A stretch of 64,000 bases of DNA from Hyphomicrobiales bacterium. GTDB taxonomy: Bacteria > Pseudomonadota > Alphaproteobacteria > Rhizobiales > Rhizobiaceae. Below are positions 43,368 through 51,669 of this stretch, one piece after another; position 1 is the stretch's first letter; each line of letters begins with the position of its first letter. The notes beneath the pieces were generated by a model that did not search any database, was not told where the DNA came from, and was given only the letters and a program-made list of their open reading frames with translations. The translations under genes and the position numbers were made by a program. The DNA lies in the NCBI GenBank assembly GCA_900472295.1, contig UCIA01000023.1, forward strand, positions 176,522 through 240,521, given 5' to 3'.

Positions 43368-44792
43368 TCAATCGACAAAATCCGCGAGCGAGGTTTGGAC
43401 GGAGCGCAGCGGCGCTTCAAGCGTCCAGACGACACCTTCTGCCCTGAATTCCAGTTGTCCGGTGCCGCTGAGCGCTTGTGGCGCAACCCGCTTGAGCACG
43501 ACAGAGCCAAAACCGCGGCGCGTCGTTCCACTCAGGCTCGGCCCATCGAACTCACGCCAAATCAAGCGAAAGGTATCGGTGCCGTCGGTTGCCGGCGCCG
43601 TATCCCATTCGATTTCGACTCGCCCGCCGTGACGGGACAGCGCTCCATGCTTTGCCGAATTGGTGGCCAGTTCGTGGAAAGCGATGCCGAGATACTGGAC
43701 GGCATTTGGTTGAAGTGTGATCACGGGCCCTGCCACCGACAGACGGTCCTGCGCCGCAAAGGCCTTGAGTTGCGCTTTGATCAGGTCGCCAATGGTGGCG
43801 CCGCGCCATTCGGCGTCGACCAGGAGATCGTGGGATTGCGAAAGTGCCGAGATACGTTCTCGCACCTGTTCGAGGAATGTCGCCGGAGTGCCCGCCGATT
43901 TGCTGGTCTCGCGGATCATCGAAATGATGACCGAATATTGGTTCTTCACGCGATGGTTGACTTCGCGCATGAGCAGACGGATGCGGCGCTCGCTCTCCTT
44001 GTGGGAGCTGATGTCGCGCGCGATCTTGGAAGCGCCCACGATCCGCCCGATGCCGTCACGGATCGGCGAGATGGTCAGCGAGACCGGGACGAGGCTGCCG
44101 GTCTTGCGCAGACGCATGGTTTCATATGACGGCACGCGATCGCCAGCGCGAATGCGGGAGATGATCGAGGCCTCCTCGCCGAGGCGCTCGAACGGAATGA
44201 GCATCGTTACCGGCTGGCCGATTGCCTCGGCGGGCGTGTAGCCGAACAGATGTTCGGCCGCATCGTTCCAACTGGTGATGATGCCGTTGATGTCTTTCGA
44301 AACGATCGCGTCCATGGACGATTCGACAATTGCAGCCAGTCGCATTCGCGCCTCGTCCGCCTGCGTCTGAGTACGCAGGTCAAGCAGCGTGTTGATAGCG
44401 CCGACAATTTCTCCCGATTCGTCGCGGAGCAAACGTGGATGCGCTTTGAACGGAACAAGTTCGCCGTCCGGCCGCTCCGCAATCGCCTGATCCCACGCAA
44501 TATCGCGTCCTTCAAGCATGGAGATTGCCATTGGGCACTCGCCATGCGCCATTGGCCGGCCGTCGAGATGACGGAGCTTCCACGAGCCGCACCAAAGGTC
44601 TCTGCCTATAACCGGGCGATGCCCCCACAGATCGGCCGCAGCCTCGTTGAAGAATGTGATGCGGCCTTGCATGTCGATCGTGTAGACGGCAACGGGCAAC
44701 GCCGCGATCAACTGGGCAGAGGAAACTCCTGGAATTCCTGGCTCCAGCTCTGGCTCCAGCTGTTGGATGAGATCAGCATATTCCCCTGCCAC
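43368..44792 (-). CDS. HWE-family sensor histidine kinase with two PAS domains
   Basis: 474 residues, no membrane segment. PAS 1 (about 25-140: LPVAVYTIDMQGRITFFNEA), PAS 2 (about 150-265: SSMDAIVSKDINGIITSWND), then the HWE kinase core: phosphoacceptor His280 in REVNHRVKNQYSVI, N-box in FHELATNSAKHGALS, and the Trp-x-Glu motif in RLIWREFDGP. HWE kinases in rhizobia sense light, redox or general stress and often feed the PhyR pathway. Start taken at the GTG with GGGGA upstream; a GTG at 44846 is possible. The ligand is unknown. Confidence 0.88.
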   Translation of the reverse strand: MAGEYADLIQQLEPELEPGIPGVSSAQLIAALPVAVYTIDMQGRITFFNEAAADLWGHRPVIGRDLWCGSWKLRHLDGRPMAHGECPMAISMLEGRDIAWDQAIAERPDGELVPFKAHPRLLRDESGEIVGAINTLLDLRTQTQADEARMRLAAIVESSMDAIVSKDINGIITSWNDAAEHLFGYTPAEAIGQPVTMLIPFERLGEEASIISRIRAGDRVPSYETMRLRKTGSLVPVSLTISPIRDGIGRIVGASKIARDISSHKESERRIRLLMREVNHRVKNQYSVIISMIRETSKSAGTPATFLEQVRERISALSQSHDLLVDAEWRGATIGDLIKAQLKAFAAQDRLSVAGPVITLQPNAVQYLGIAFHELATNSAKHGALSRHGGRVEIEWDTAPATDGTDTFRLIWREFDGPSLSGTTRRGFGSVVLKRVAPQALSGTGQLEFRAEGVVWTLEAPLRSVQTSLADFVD

Positions 44793-45060
44793 GAATTCCC
44801 CTACGCGCTCGATTTTTAGCAGCTTGCTGCGATAGCTGAAATGCACGTGAGAGGTTTCGGTTCCGCCCGCCCTTGGATGCGGCGGTTGCCCCCCGCGACA
44901 GTCTGCTGTCCGGGCGGGATTGCGAGATTGATTGCAGCGTTGGCGCAAAATCACCGACGACGAAGCGCAACTCAGGTCACTTTTGTCGGAACCTTCACCA
45001 ACCCGAGCGGTTCTCCACTCAGTCGCAACTCGACGAAGCCTCGAAAAATGGAGGAACACC

Positions 45061-45369
45061 ATGTTGATGAAAATCCTTGCAGCTTCAGCCTTTACCATCG
45101 GTCTGGCGACGGCCGCGATGGCGCAGAGCGCGGGCGGGACCGACTCGGGCGGCGGCAGCGGCAAATCGGTTGTCGTCACGCCCAATCCGGCCGACCCAAA
45201 TGCGGTTGACCCGAGCGCCACTTACAGCACCAACGGCGTGAACGGCGCGCTGAACTCGAATGCCGATCAAAACTGCCCTGCCAGCCCGCAGGGCGCACAG
45301 CCTGACGCCAACGGCAAGTCGCCTGGAACTGTGTCGCCAACGGTGAACGACAACCATTGCGGCAAGTAA
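45061..45369 (+). CDS. Small exported protein
   Basis: 102 residues. Signal peptide LMKILAASAFTIGLATAAMA-Q; the mature part is low-complexity, rich in Gly, Asn, Pro and Asp (SAGGTDSGGGSGKSVVVTPN), with two cysteines near the end. GGAGG precedes the ATG. Probably periplasmic or secreted and unfolded; function unknown. Followed by a terminator. Confidence 0.65.
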   Translation: MLMKILAASAFTIGLATAAMAQSAGGTDSGGGSGKSVVVTPNPADPNAVDPSATYSTNGVNGALNSNADQNCPASPQGAQPDANGKSPGTVSPTVNDNHCGK

Positions 45370-45391
45370 GCCGCCATCCGGTGTTCAGTAC

Positions 45392-45424
45392 CAAGGCCGC
45401 GAGCTGTTCCGCGGCCTTGTTATT
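45392..45424 (+). terminator. Hairpin terminator
   Basis: CAAGGCCGCG-AGCTGTTC-CGCGGCCTTG, then TTATT; 22 bases after the preceding stop. Confidence 0.8.
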
Positions 45425-45517
45425 GAACCCTGGCTTCCAGCTGCGAGGAACCAATTGACGGTCGGAGCGTTTGCCGCTGCGTACTTTTTTCAGATACAGC
45501 CAAACGGAGTGAGGGAC

Positions 45518-45685
45518 ATGGCTTCATCGGTACTTATTGGCATCTTGATCACCTTCCTGGTGATCATCCTGGTGCTCTATCTCGTCCAGCGCCTGCCGCT
45601 TGACGGACGCACGAGACAGATCGCACAGGTCGTTGTGATCATCATCGGCATAATTTCGCTGCTGAAATATCTGGCGGTATTCTAG
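45518..45685 (+). CDS. Thivi_2564-like small membrane protein
   Basis: 55 residues with two membrane segments (SSVLIGILITFLVIILVLYL and AQVVVIIIGIISLLKYLAVF) joined by the conserved RLPLDGRTRQI turn. This matches the small family named after Thivi_2564. GTGAGGG precedes the ATG at 45518; the longer frame from 45455 has no support. Function unknown. Confidence 0.65.
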   Translation: MASSVLIGILITFLVIILVLYLVQRLPLDGRTRQIAQVVVIIIGIISLLKYLAVF

Positions 45686-45698
45686 TATAGAGACCGCT

Positions 45699-45992
45699 AT
45701 GACATTCCATCGGCTCGCATTGATCGTCGGAACGGCGTTGTTTGCCACAACAGGTACGGCCTACGCCCGACCGGACACGCGTACGATGACGTGTGAGGCG
45801 ACGCAGCGCCTGGTCCGGAGCCATCATTCGGCGGTGCTGACGACCGGCCGGAATACCTATGACCGTTTTGTCCGCCAATTCGGCAATGAGTGCGACTGGC
45901 CGGAAGTGCCAGCCGCCACTTCCGTTCCAACACGGGATGGCCAGTGCCGTGTGTATTGGTGCCGGGAGCCTGTATTCGATTTCCCGAACTGA
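45699..45992 (+). CDS. Small exported cysteine-containing protein
   Basis: 97 residues. Signal peptide FHRLALIVGTALFATTGTAY-A; mature part with four cysteines (TMTCEATQRLV, NECDWPEV, QCRVYWCRE) that could form two disulfides. Its ATG is 13 bases after the previous stop, so the two genes may be co-transcribed. The ribosome site is weak (GAGACC). Function unknown. Confidence 0.55.
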   Translation: MTFHRLALIVGTALFATTGTAYARPDTRTMTCEATQRLVRSHHSAVLTTGRNTYDRFVRQFGNECDWPEVPAATSVPTRDGQCRVYWCREPVFDFPN

Positions 45993-46054
45993 CGAATCCA
46001 GCAGATTCCCGAAGCGGTTGTCGCCTTGGCACTGTCCAGCCTAACAAATTGCTT

Positions 46055-46080
46055 GGCCAGACGACATGGCCAGACGACAT
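46055..46080. repeat. 13-base tandem repeat
   Basis: GGCCAGACGACAT occurs twice without a spacer, in the gap before the GFA gene; probably a replication-slippage duplication. Confidence 0.8.
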
Positions 46081-46171
46081 GGAACCCTTGCGCTCTTCGT
46101 GAATTGATTCTGGTCATGGATTCTGTGGACGGCGACGCGGTGCGATGGCCAACAAGACAGGGAGAGCGGTC

Positions 46172-46609
46172 ATGTCCAATGACACAAGGCGAAGCGGCAG
46201 TTGCCTGTGCGGTGGGGTCCAGTTCTCGGTGGCAGGAGATCCGCTACGCATCGGCCTTTGCCATTGCAAGGATTGCCGCAAGGCTGGCGGTTCGACTTTT
46301 TCGGCATTTGCGGTGTGGCCGATCGAAGCGTTTGAAACGACGGGCATCGTCAACAGTTACGGCGACAGAAGCTTTTGCCCGACCTGCGGCGGCCGGGTCA
46401 CCCTGGTTGGAAAGACCGAGGTCGAGGTGCCGATCGGCAGTCTAGATGAGGTACCGACCGAGGGGCTGGAGCCCAGTTATGAACTCTGGACCAACCGTCG
46501 CGAACACTGGTTGCAGCCTTTGCCCGATGCCCAACAATTCGAGCACGACCGGGATGCGCCGCCAAATGATGACGAGGTTCATCACGATCAGGCCGCCGAC
46601 GCGGCATAG
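46172..46609 (+). CDS. GFA-family (glutathione-dependent formaldehyde-activating) protein
   Basis: 145 residues. Zinc ligands of the CENP-V/GFA fold are present: GSCLCGGVQF, GLCHCKDCRKAGGS and SFCPTCGGRV, followed by the IGSLDE strand. Members include the enzyme that helps formaldehyde join glutathione, but most have no proven reaction. GGAGAG precedes the ATG at 46172. The last 25 residues (NDDEVHHDQAADAA) are His/Asp-rich and outside the fold. Confidence 0.83.
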   Translation: MSNDTRRSGSCLCGGVQFSVAGDPLRIGLCHCKDCRKAGGSTFSAFAVWPIEAFETTGIVNSYGDRSFCPTCGGRVTLVGKTEVEVPIGSLDEVPTEGLEPSYELWTNRREHWLQPLPDAQQFEHDRDAPPNDDEVHHDQAADAA

Positions 46610-46853
46610 AACCCCCAGTCCATCCGAGCGCCATGGGCTAACATTCACTGATCCAGATCAGCCCGGCAAATCCGCGCTGCGCGCAAAAACCTGCCCGACA
46701 TCAACCGAAGGCGGGTAGCAGATTTATGTTGCACCCAGCGGGTACAGCCTTTGATACCTCGATCGCGGGGTCGAACTACAAGCTCCGGCTGCATGGCCAC
46801 AACCAACCTGTCCGACGAATCTTATAGCCGGAGGCTGCCGACTTGCAGTTAGG

Positions 46854-47054
46854 TCAACTTCGCTGTCCAAAGTATGTGTCGATACGAAGAAAGAAGTCTT
46901 TTACCTCGCGCAAAGAAACAGCTTCGTTTATTTCGTTCTGCGTCACATAATGCCGCGAATCTTTAAGCCGGCTCGGCAGCGGATCTGCCAGGCGCAATCC
47001 GGTTGGATCAAATCGTGCTAGCTCTAGCTGGAAACCTTGCCGCGGCCGCTGAGT
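46854..47054 (-). pseudogene. C-terminal gene fragment without a start
   Basis: A minus-strand frame is open from 47054 to a stop at 46854 and reads like a real protein end: LARFDPTGLRLADPLPSRLK, then DSRHYVTQNEINEAVSLREV and KDFFLRIDTYFG. There is no ATG or GTG at its beginning, and its upstream part runs out of frame into the 86-residue gene. I do not recognise the family. It may be a remnant left by a deletion. Confidence 0.45.
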
Positions 47055-47284
47055 TCAACCGTCACCATGCGGGCAAAATGGCTTTGAGGCGAGCGGCGCT
47101 CCAGCAACCTGGCGCGTTCAAGAGCCGCATCGCCGTAAAACTCTACCAACACCGTTGCCGCACTGACGGCGTCGGCCCTGAGCCGACCAAGATCGGTGTG
47201 TCCGCCCGGACTGGACGGCATGCTGCCGGCAATGACATCCAGCATGGCCTGCAACTTGTCAGAACTGCCCTCGTCTTCGTGCAT
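47024..47284 (-). CDS. Small hypothetical protein
   Basis: 86 residues, not recognised. A helical core, LGRLRADAVSAATVLVEFYG with DAALERARLLERRSPQ, is framed by polar ends. The composition is protein-like, with Ala/Leu/Arg heptads. The start is uncertain (no good ribosome site; Met14 is possible). The stop lies inside the fragment at 46854-47054, which is in another frame. Confidence 0.5.
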   Translation of the reverse strand: MHEDEGSSDKLQAMLDVIAGSMPSSPGGHTDLGRLRADAVSAATVLVEFYGDAALERARLLERRSPQSHFARMVTVELSGRGKVSS

Positions 47285-47451
47285 CGTCGCGGTCCGATTG
47301 GCGGCCTAAAATATCGACATTTTTGCACAATGCGCAATAGGCTCGTTGATCAAGGGCCAAATACAACCCGATACACCTCCACCGTGATCTTCACCGCAAT
47401 CTTGATGCAAGCATAGTCAGCCACAATTCATGTGCACATTGGGGGGCACCG

Positions 47452-47646
47452 ATGGACCAGCCGAGCAAGATGGAGAACCTGCAGTTCGCGCAAGGGATAC
47501 TGCGGGAGCTTCGCCAGAAGGCCGAAGCCGATGGAGAGAAGCTTCTGACCTACCTCATCGACATGGCTTATCTTGAAGCCAGTGATCGCATCCGCGCGCA
47601 TTGGGTCGGCAATCACGAGCCCGAAAGCCGCAGGGCCAAGGGGTAA
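47452..47646 (+). CDS. Small helical hypothetical protein
   Basis: 64 residues: ENLQFAQGILRELRQKAEAD and GEKLLTYLIDMAYLEASDRI are two amphipathic helices. GGGGGG lies eight bases before the ATG. No family recognised; small two-helix proteins of this kind are common in Mesorhizobium. The 167 bases before it hold no other gene. Confidence 0.55.
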   Translation: MDQPSKMENLQFAQGILRELRQKAEADGEKLLTYLIDMAYLEASDRIRAHWVGNHEPESRRAKG

Positions 47647-47741
47647 AAGCCCAAACGGGACGATGGCAGCGATGCGCTTTAGTCCCGGCCACGGCACGGG
47701 CAGTCGCGCACCCAACCAAGATTAGCGGCCGGGACAGTCGT

Positions 47742-48764
47742 TCAGTTACGAATACCGGCTGAGAGGCCGGCCAGGACCTCGCTCACCCGAGCTTCACTGA
47801 TGCCGCGCGTATCCTTGACCCAGCTGGGTGTCGAGGGCGGCGGCTCGACAAAGCGGACATGGCTGTTTACGGGCCCGTGCACATAGGGGCGGTTCAGCCC
47901 GTAAATGAGCGCGCACGGAACACCCAAGGCGGCGGCGGCGTGGGAAATGCCGCCGTCAACCCCGAGAAACAAGGTCGATGCAGCGATCTGGAACATCGCA
48001 TCGGCGATCGACGGCGTGGAGGTGAAGTCGACAGCGTCGGGAATGGCGGCGCGGATTTTTGCCGCGCCGGCGCGTTCGCGCGGTCCGCCGACGACCCAGA
48101 TTGCCCAGCCGCGATCGTGGTAGCTCCTGGCGACCGAGATGAAGCGCTCGATGGGCCATGAGCGGAAATTTTCGATGTCTGCCGTGTAGATCGCCAGCGC
48201 CGGCCGGCCGGCATCGATCTTTTGGCGCCGGCGCCACTCGTCCAGCTCTCCCGGATCGACCACCAGCCGGGGTGCCGGCCACTCTGTGCCAAGAGCCGGT
48301 CTTTCGCCAAGCGAGGCGATCGAGCAGACCTCCTCGAAGAGCCGCGTCTTGCGCGGACCGAAAGCCCAAAGATGGCCGAACCAGCCGGCAGGGAAACGAT
48401 TCAGGAGACCGAACTGCAACTCCTGCGGATAACCGATGCGCTCCTCGATACCGGCCATGAACACCATCAGCGCCGCCTTGGTGCTGCTGGTCATCAGATA
48501 GGCGGTGCGGTAGTTTTCCTTGCGCAACTCGCCAACCAGGCGGCCGCGCTCCGCAAAACCGGGACGCTGGTGACGCTTGGCAAGCGCCCAGCCTTTCCTG
48601 ACATGCGGCATCAGGCCTGCCAGCGGTGCCGCGACCGGCGAGGTGACGACATCGATGGGGCGACCCGGAAATCGCTCGGCAATGATCTGGATTGCGGAGT
48701 GGCAACGGACGAAGTCACCGACAGCCGGAAAGCCGACGAGCAGGATGGGGTCGCCGGTCGTCAA
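47742..48764 (-). CDS. Glycosyltransferase family 9 protein
   Basis: 340 residues of the GT-B, heptosyltransferase-like GT9 family. N-terminal ILLVGFPAVGDFVRCHSAIQ, and in the C-terminal half WAIWVVGGPRERAG, TLFLGVDGGISHAAAALGVP and ALIYGLNRPYVHGP, where the GVDGGxxHxAAALGxP motif binds the nucleotide sugar. Likely builds lipopolysaccharide or another surface glycan at the inner membrane. Its ATG overlaps the stop of the GT4 gene (ATGA). Confidence 0.88.
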   Translation of the reverse strand: MTTGDPILLVGFPAVGDFVRCHSAIQIIAERFPGRPIDVVTSPVAAPLAGLMPHVRKGWALAKRHQRPGFAERGRLVGELRKENYRTAYLMTSSTKAALMVFMAGIEERIGYPQELQFGLLNRFPAGWFGHLWAFGPRKTRLFEEVCSIASLGERPALGTEWPAPRLVVDPGELDEWRRRQKIDAGRPALAIYTADIENFRSWPIERFISVARSYHDRGWAIWVVGGPRERAGAAKIRAAIPDAVDFTSTPSIADAMFQIAASTLFLGVDGGISHAAAALGVPCALIYGLNRPYVHGPVNSHVRFVEPPPSTPSWVKDTRGISEARVSEVLAGLSAGIRN

Positions 48765-49702
48765 GGAAGCGCTTCGCCGTCAAGGATGCGGGCATAGAGG
48801 TCGAGATAGCCACGCGCCGCCTTTTGGATCGGAAATCGCGTGGCCGCCGATTCGCGGCATTGCTGTGGCGTAAGCTCGGCGACCGCCTCGAGCGCGGCCG
48901 CGAATTCGTCATCGGTTTCAAAGAAGCGCCCGCTGTCGGCATCGACGGTCTCGGGCAGCGCCCCTCGCGGCGTCGTCAGCACCGGGGTGCCGCACAGCAT
49001 GGCTTCGACCGGTGCATTGCCGAATGGCTCCTCCCATGCGATCGGATTGAGAAAGGCGCGAGCCTCGCCAAGAAGACGAAGCTTGGGTTCGCCGTCGACA
49101 ATGCCGTGGAAGCGGTAGCGGTGGCCAAGGCTCTTGAAAAACAGACCTTCACGGCGCGTCTGGCTGCGACCCAGCAGCTTCCAGCGCGAGCCGCCTGCTA
49201 TATCCAGGCCGAAGTTGAACTCTTTGGCGAGATCGACGGCGCGGTTCAGGCCCTTGCTCGACCGTGCAATGCCGGCGAGAAACAGCAGGCGGTCGTTCTT
49301 TGTAGCCGACAAACGATAGTCGTCGACCGGAAAGCCGTTGTAGACGAAGGTTTTACGCCCGTGCTGGCGGGCATGACTGGCGCTGATAAAGCTCCAGTTC
49401 GCAACCGGCATGGGCTGATCCGGCAAAAAGCCGCGCTGCGTATTCAGCGTTGGAAAAGGCACCTCGACGGGCCAGCTATGCGTGTGGACGATTTGCGTAT
49501 CGTCAGGAATGGCCGCCCGGCATTCTGCATCGGTCGAGGCGTGCCGGACGTCGAAGAGCGAGTGGCTGGAACCAGGACCAGCGATTACCACGACACGATG
49601 GCCAAGACGGACCAGCTCCGTGGCCAGCCATTCGGCCTGGCGCTGAATCCCGCCGTAACCCCGGCAGGGTATTACGCCCTTCAAAACGAGCGTCACCCGC
49701 AT
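48761..49702 (-). CDS. Glycosyltransferase family 4 protein
   Basis: 313 residues, GT-B fold. N-terminal VTLVLKGVIPCRGYGGIQRQ (acceptor-side loop), central RLLFLAGIARSSKGLNRAVD, and the donor motif FLNPIAWEEPFGNAPVEAML with E-x7-E spacing (EEPFGNAPVEA). It transfers a sugar from a nucleotide donor, keeping its configuration. The start at 49702 follows AGGCAAGG. Coupled by a four-base overlap to the GT9 gene, so the pair probably adds successive sugars to one glycan. Confidence 0.88.
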   Translation of the reverse strand: MRVTLVLKGVIPCRGYGGIQRQAEWLATELVRLGHRVVVIAGPGSSHSLFDVRHASTDAECRAAIPDDTQIVHTHSWPVEVPFPTLNTQRGFLPDQPMPVANWSFISASHARQHGRKTFVYNGFPVDDYRLSATKNDRLLFLAGIARSSKGLNRAVDLAKEFNFGLDIAGGSRWKLLGRSQTRREGLFFKSLGHRYRFHGIVDGEPKLRLLGEARAFLNPIAWEEPFGNAPVEAMLCGTPVLTTPRGALPETVDADSGRFFETDDEFAAALEAVAELTPQQCRESAATRFPIQKAARGYLDLYARILDGEALP

Positions 49703-49922
49703 TGACCTTGCCTCACATCCTCGCAAAGACGGTTCAGTTGCGTCACGGGCTGGGCATTGTCAAGGTCGCGCCAGACTTGCAAAAGTGGTTGCCTCGTCTC
49801 GTGACTGCCGTACTGCTGCCTGCAGGCGGCTTCATCAATCTCTGCGCGATTGCCGGATTGGTCTGAAGATCGAGGTTGAGCGAGTTACGAAATCGTTAAT
49901 CAGCGCTTGCTACTATACCGAA

Positions 49923-50069
49923 ATGACCAAGAATCTCGGCAACGCATCCAGAACCATTTCCAAGAAACAGCCGGAGAGCTCCGTACTTGGCCGGCTGGCG
50001 CCCGCCCTGTTTCCGCTGGTGGTTGTCGCGCTGGGATACATGATCGGCCGGCAATTCTTCGGCTTCTAG
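49923..50069 (+). CDS. Small single-span membrane protein
   Basis: 48 residues: polar start (MTKNLGNASRTISKKQPESS) then one membrane segment (RLAPALFPLVVVALGYMIGR). No clear ribosome site and no family recognised, but a terminator lies 54 bases after the stop. Confidence 0.45.
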   Translation: MTKNLGNASRTISKKQPESSVLGRLAPALFPLVVVALGYMIGRQFFGF

Positions 50070-50123
50070 ACAAGCCTTCGCGGAATGCAGCCGTGGCAAA
50101 GTACCGGCCGCGAACAAACGCAA

Positions 50124-50155
50124 AAAACGCCGCACCCTTTCGGGCACGGCGTTTT
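50124..50155. terminator. Bidirectional terminator
   Basis: AAAACGCCG-CACCCTTTCGGGCA-CGGCGTTTT with an inner CCC/GGG pairing; A-run before and T-run after. It can end both the small membrane gene and the convergent msrA transcript. Confidence 0.85.
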
Positions 50156-50248
50156 CAAATTTGAGCCGAAACCGGACCAGTCAGCTACGCGAAAGAACAG
50201 ACGGCCAGACCTGTTAAATGAGGCAGCCGATCTCCTGACATAGCAAGG

Positions 50249-50767
50249 CTATGAAACAGCCTCTTCGCGGACCGGAAGCTTCCAGCCCGGCCTGACAAAA
50301 TGGCAGGTATAGCCGTTGGGATATTTCTCGAGATAGTCCTGATGCTCAGGCTCCGCCTCCCAGAAATCACCCACCGGAGCCAGTTCGGTGACGACCTTGC
50401 CTGGCCATAGTCCCGAGGCATTGACATCGGCAATGGTGTCTTCGGCGACGCGCTTCTGCTCGTCGCCGGTGTAGAAGATCGCCGAGCGGTAGCTCAGTCC
50501 TACATCATTGCCCTGGCGGTTCCTCGTGGTCGGATCGTGGATCTGGAAGAAGGATTCAAGCAGCGTGCGAAAGCTGATCCTGGCCGGATCGAAAACGATC
50601 TCGATGGCTTCGGCATGGCTGCCGTGGTTGCGGTAGGTGGCGTTGGGCACATCGCCGCCGCTGTAGCCGACGCGGGTCGAGATCACGCCGGGATAGCGCC
50701 GGATCAGATCCTGCATGCCCCAGAAACAGCCGCCGGCAAGAACTGCCCGTTCAGTGGACGTCGCCAT
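50249..50767 (-). CDS. msrA: Peptide methionine sulfoxide reductase MsrA
   Basis: 172 residues, standard MsrA. Catalytic Cys14 in AVLAGGCFWGMQDLIR, followed by RVGYSGGDVPNATYRNHGSH and HDPTTRNRQGNDVGLSYRSA. It reduces methionine-S-sulfoxide in proteins with thioredoxin. Only one other cysteine is present (NGYTCHFV), so the resolving step may need an outside thiol. AAAGGAGG precedes the ATG. It lies 67 bases past the last prophage gene and on the same strand, so late prophage read-through into it is possible. Confidence 0.95.
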   Translation of the reverse strand: MATSTERAVLAGGCFWGMQDLIRRYPGVISTRVGYSGGDVPNATYRNHGSHAEAIEIVFDPARISFRTLLESFFQIHDPTTRNRQGNDVGLSYRSAIFYTGDEQKRVAEDTIADVNASGLWPGKVVTELAPVGDFWEAEPEHQDYLEKYPNGYTCHFVRPGWKLPVREEAVS

Positions 50768-50834
50768 ATCATACCTCCTTTGGATTGCTCCTTAGGTAGG
50801 CATTGTCACCGGCTTCTTCCAGCAATCAAGTGCA

Positions 50835-51170
50835 TCACTTGTCGCCAACTGGCTTGAACCGCCGCACGATCACCTCGAAGACGATGTCGGAGATCCACAT
50901 GGCCGAGACGCCGATCAGGAAGGCGGCGGCGAGTGTCGTGGTGTCATCGGCCGGATCGGGGACAGGCATCCCGGTTGCCTTGAACCAGGCGACGGCGGGA
51001 AGCGTCAGATAGGCAGCCGCGAGCGCACCGCAGATCGGCGAGGCGATCATCTCGCGCAGCTTGTAGCGGTGGCGCGACAGCGCCCGCAGCACACCGCCGG
51101 CAAGACCGGCGGCGACGACGGGCCCCTTGACGCCAAGCATGTCGAAGAGGTCGTGCATCATGGCCTCCAT
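50835..51170 (-). CDS. Holin-like membrane protein
   Basis: 111 residues with three likely membrane segments: GPVVAAGLAGGVLRAL, ICGALAAAYLTLPAVAWF and TLAAAFLIGVSAMWISDIVF, and a charged tail (VRRFKPVGDK). Size, topology and place at the end of a lysis cassette fit a class I-like holin that opens the inner membrane for the endolysin; the family is not named from sequence. Its start overlaps the o-spanin-like gene by 13 bases. Confidence 0.6.
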   Translation of the reverse strand: MEAMMHDLFDMLGVKGPVVAAGLAGGVLRALSRHRYKLREMIASPICGALAAAYLTLPAVAWFKATGMPVPDPADDTTTLAAAFLIGVSAMWISDIVFEVIVRRFKPVGDK

Positions 51171-51349
51171 CCGCAGAGCTTTTGTCCCTTGCGATTGTGC
51201 GCCAGCAGCGCCCCCGCCTCGGCATCCGACAATGCATCGATGGCCTTGGCCGACAAGCGCAGCGGGCTCGAGATGCCGCAGAAGCCGCCCGAAGCGGTGG
51301 TGCAGCCGGCCAGCGCCACGAGCAGCGCAAGCATCAGTCCCTTGCCCAT
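51158..51349 (-). CDS. Lipoprotein, o-spanin-like (Rz1-type)
   Basis: 63 residues with a lipoprotein signal: GLMLALLVALAGC, lipobox LAGC, so the mature protein begins at Cys16 and is attached to the outer membrane. The mature 48 residues end in NRKGQKLCGWRP. Unlike lambda Rz1 it is not Pro-rich. It overlaps the i-spanin-like gene by 16 bases, as Rz/Rz1 pairs often do. The spanin role is inferred from order, topology and overlap. Confidence 0.6.
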   Translation of the reverse strand: MGKGLMLALLVALAGCTTASGGFCGISSPLRLSAKAIDALSDAEAGALLAHNRKGQKLCGWRP

Positions 51350-51582
51350 GATTTCAGCTCCTTTCGAGCAGCGCCCGCCGGTAGCGCGCCAATGTCGTTC
51401 TGCACCTGGTCGGCGACCGCACGCGCCGCGGCTTCAGCGGCCGCCTGCCTGGCGCGCTCGGCGCTGGCCCCGGCCAGCCGCTGGTGAAAGCCCCAGCCAA
51501 GGGCGGCGATGACGGAGGCGAAGAAGCCCAGCAGCGCTTTGTTGCCGAGCAGGAAGGCCAGCAGCGCGCTCACAGCAGCCAT
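51334..51582 (-). CDS. i-spanin-like (Rz-type) protein
   Basis: 82 residues: one N-terminal membrane segment (LLGFFASVIAALGWGFHQ) followed by a long Ala/Glu/Arg helix (SAERARQAAAEAAARAVADQ) and a short end, ARKELKSWARD. This is the layout of an inner-membrane spanin whose coiled coil spans the periplasm. It overlaps the genes on both sides (13 bases upstream, 16 downstream). Confidence 0.6.
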   Translation of the reverse strand: MAAVSALLAFLLGNKALLGFFASVIAALGWGFHQRLAGASAERARQAAAEAAARAVADQVQNDIGALPAGAARKELKSWARD

Positions 51583-51668
51583 CCGATCACAAGCCCGACC
51601 GCAAAGCCGATGGCATAGGGTTTGGCGGCTTCGAGATAGGCGATGAGCAGCTGTTGAAACCCTTCCAT
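51570..51668 (-). CDS. 32-residue membrane peptide of the lysis cassette
   Basis: Reads MEGFQQLLIAYLEAAKPYAI and then a membrane segment GFAVGLVIGWLL. It starts one base after the stop of the preceding gene and ends 13 bases inside the Rz-like gene. Tight packing and a single span suggest a real small lysis gene (holin, antiholin or pinholin), but it is too short to assign. Confidence 0.5.
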   Translation of the reverse strand: MEGFQQLLIAYLEAAKPYAIGFAVGLVIGWLL

Positions 51669-51669
51669 A

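Noticed and set aside
46610..46853. tRNA or small RNA gene
   Set aside because: No cloverleaf, anticodon stem or promoter/terminator pair could be found by eye.
50768..50841. Prophage attachment site at CAAGTGCATCACTTG
   Set aside because: The small palindrome overlaps the holin-like stop, and no second copy or integrase is in view.
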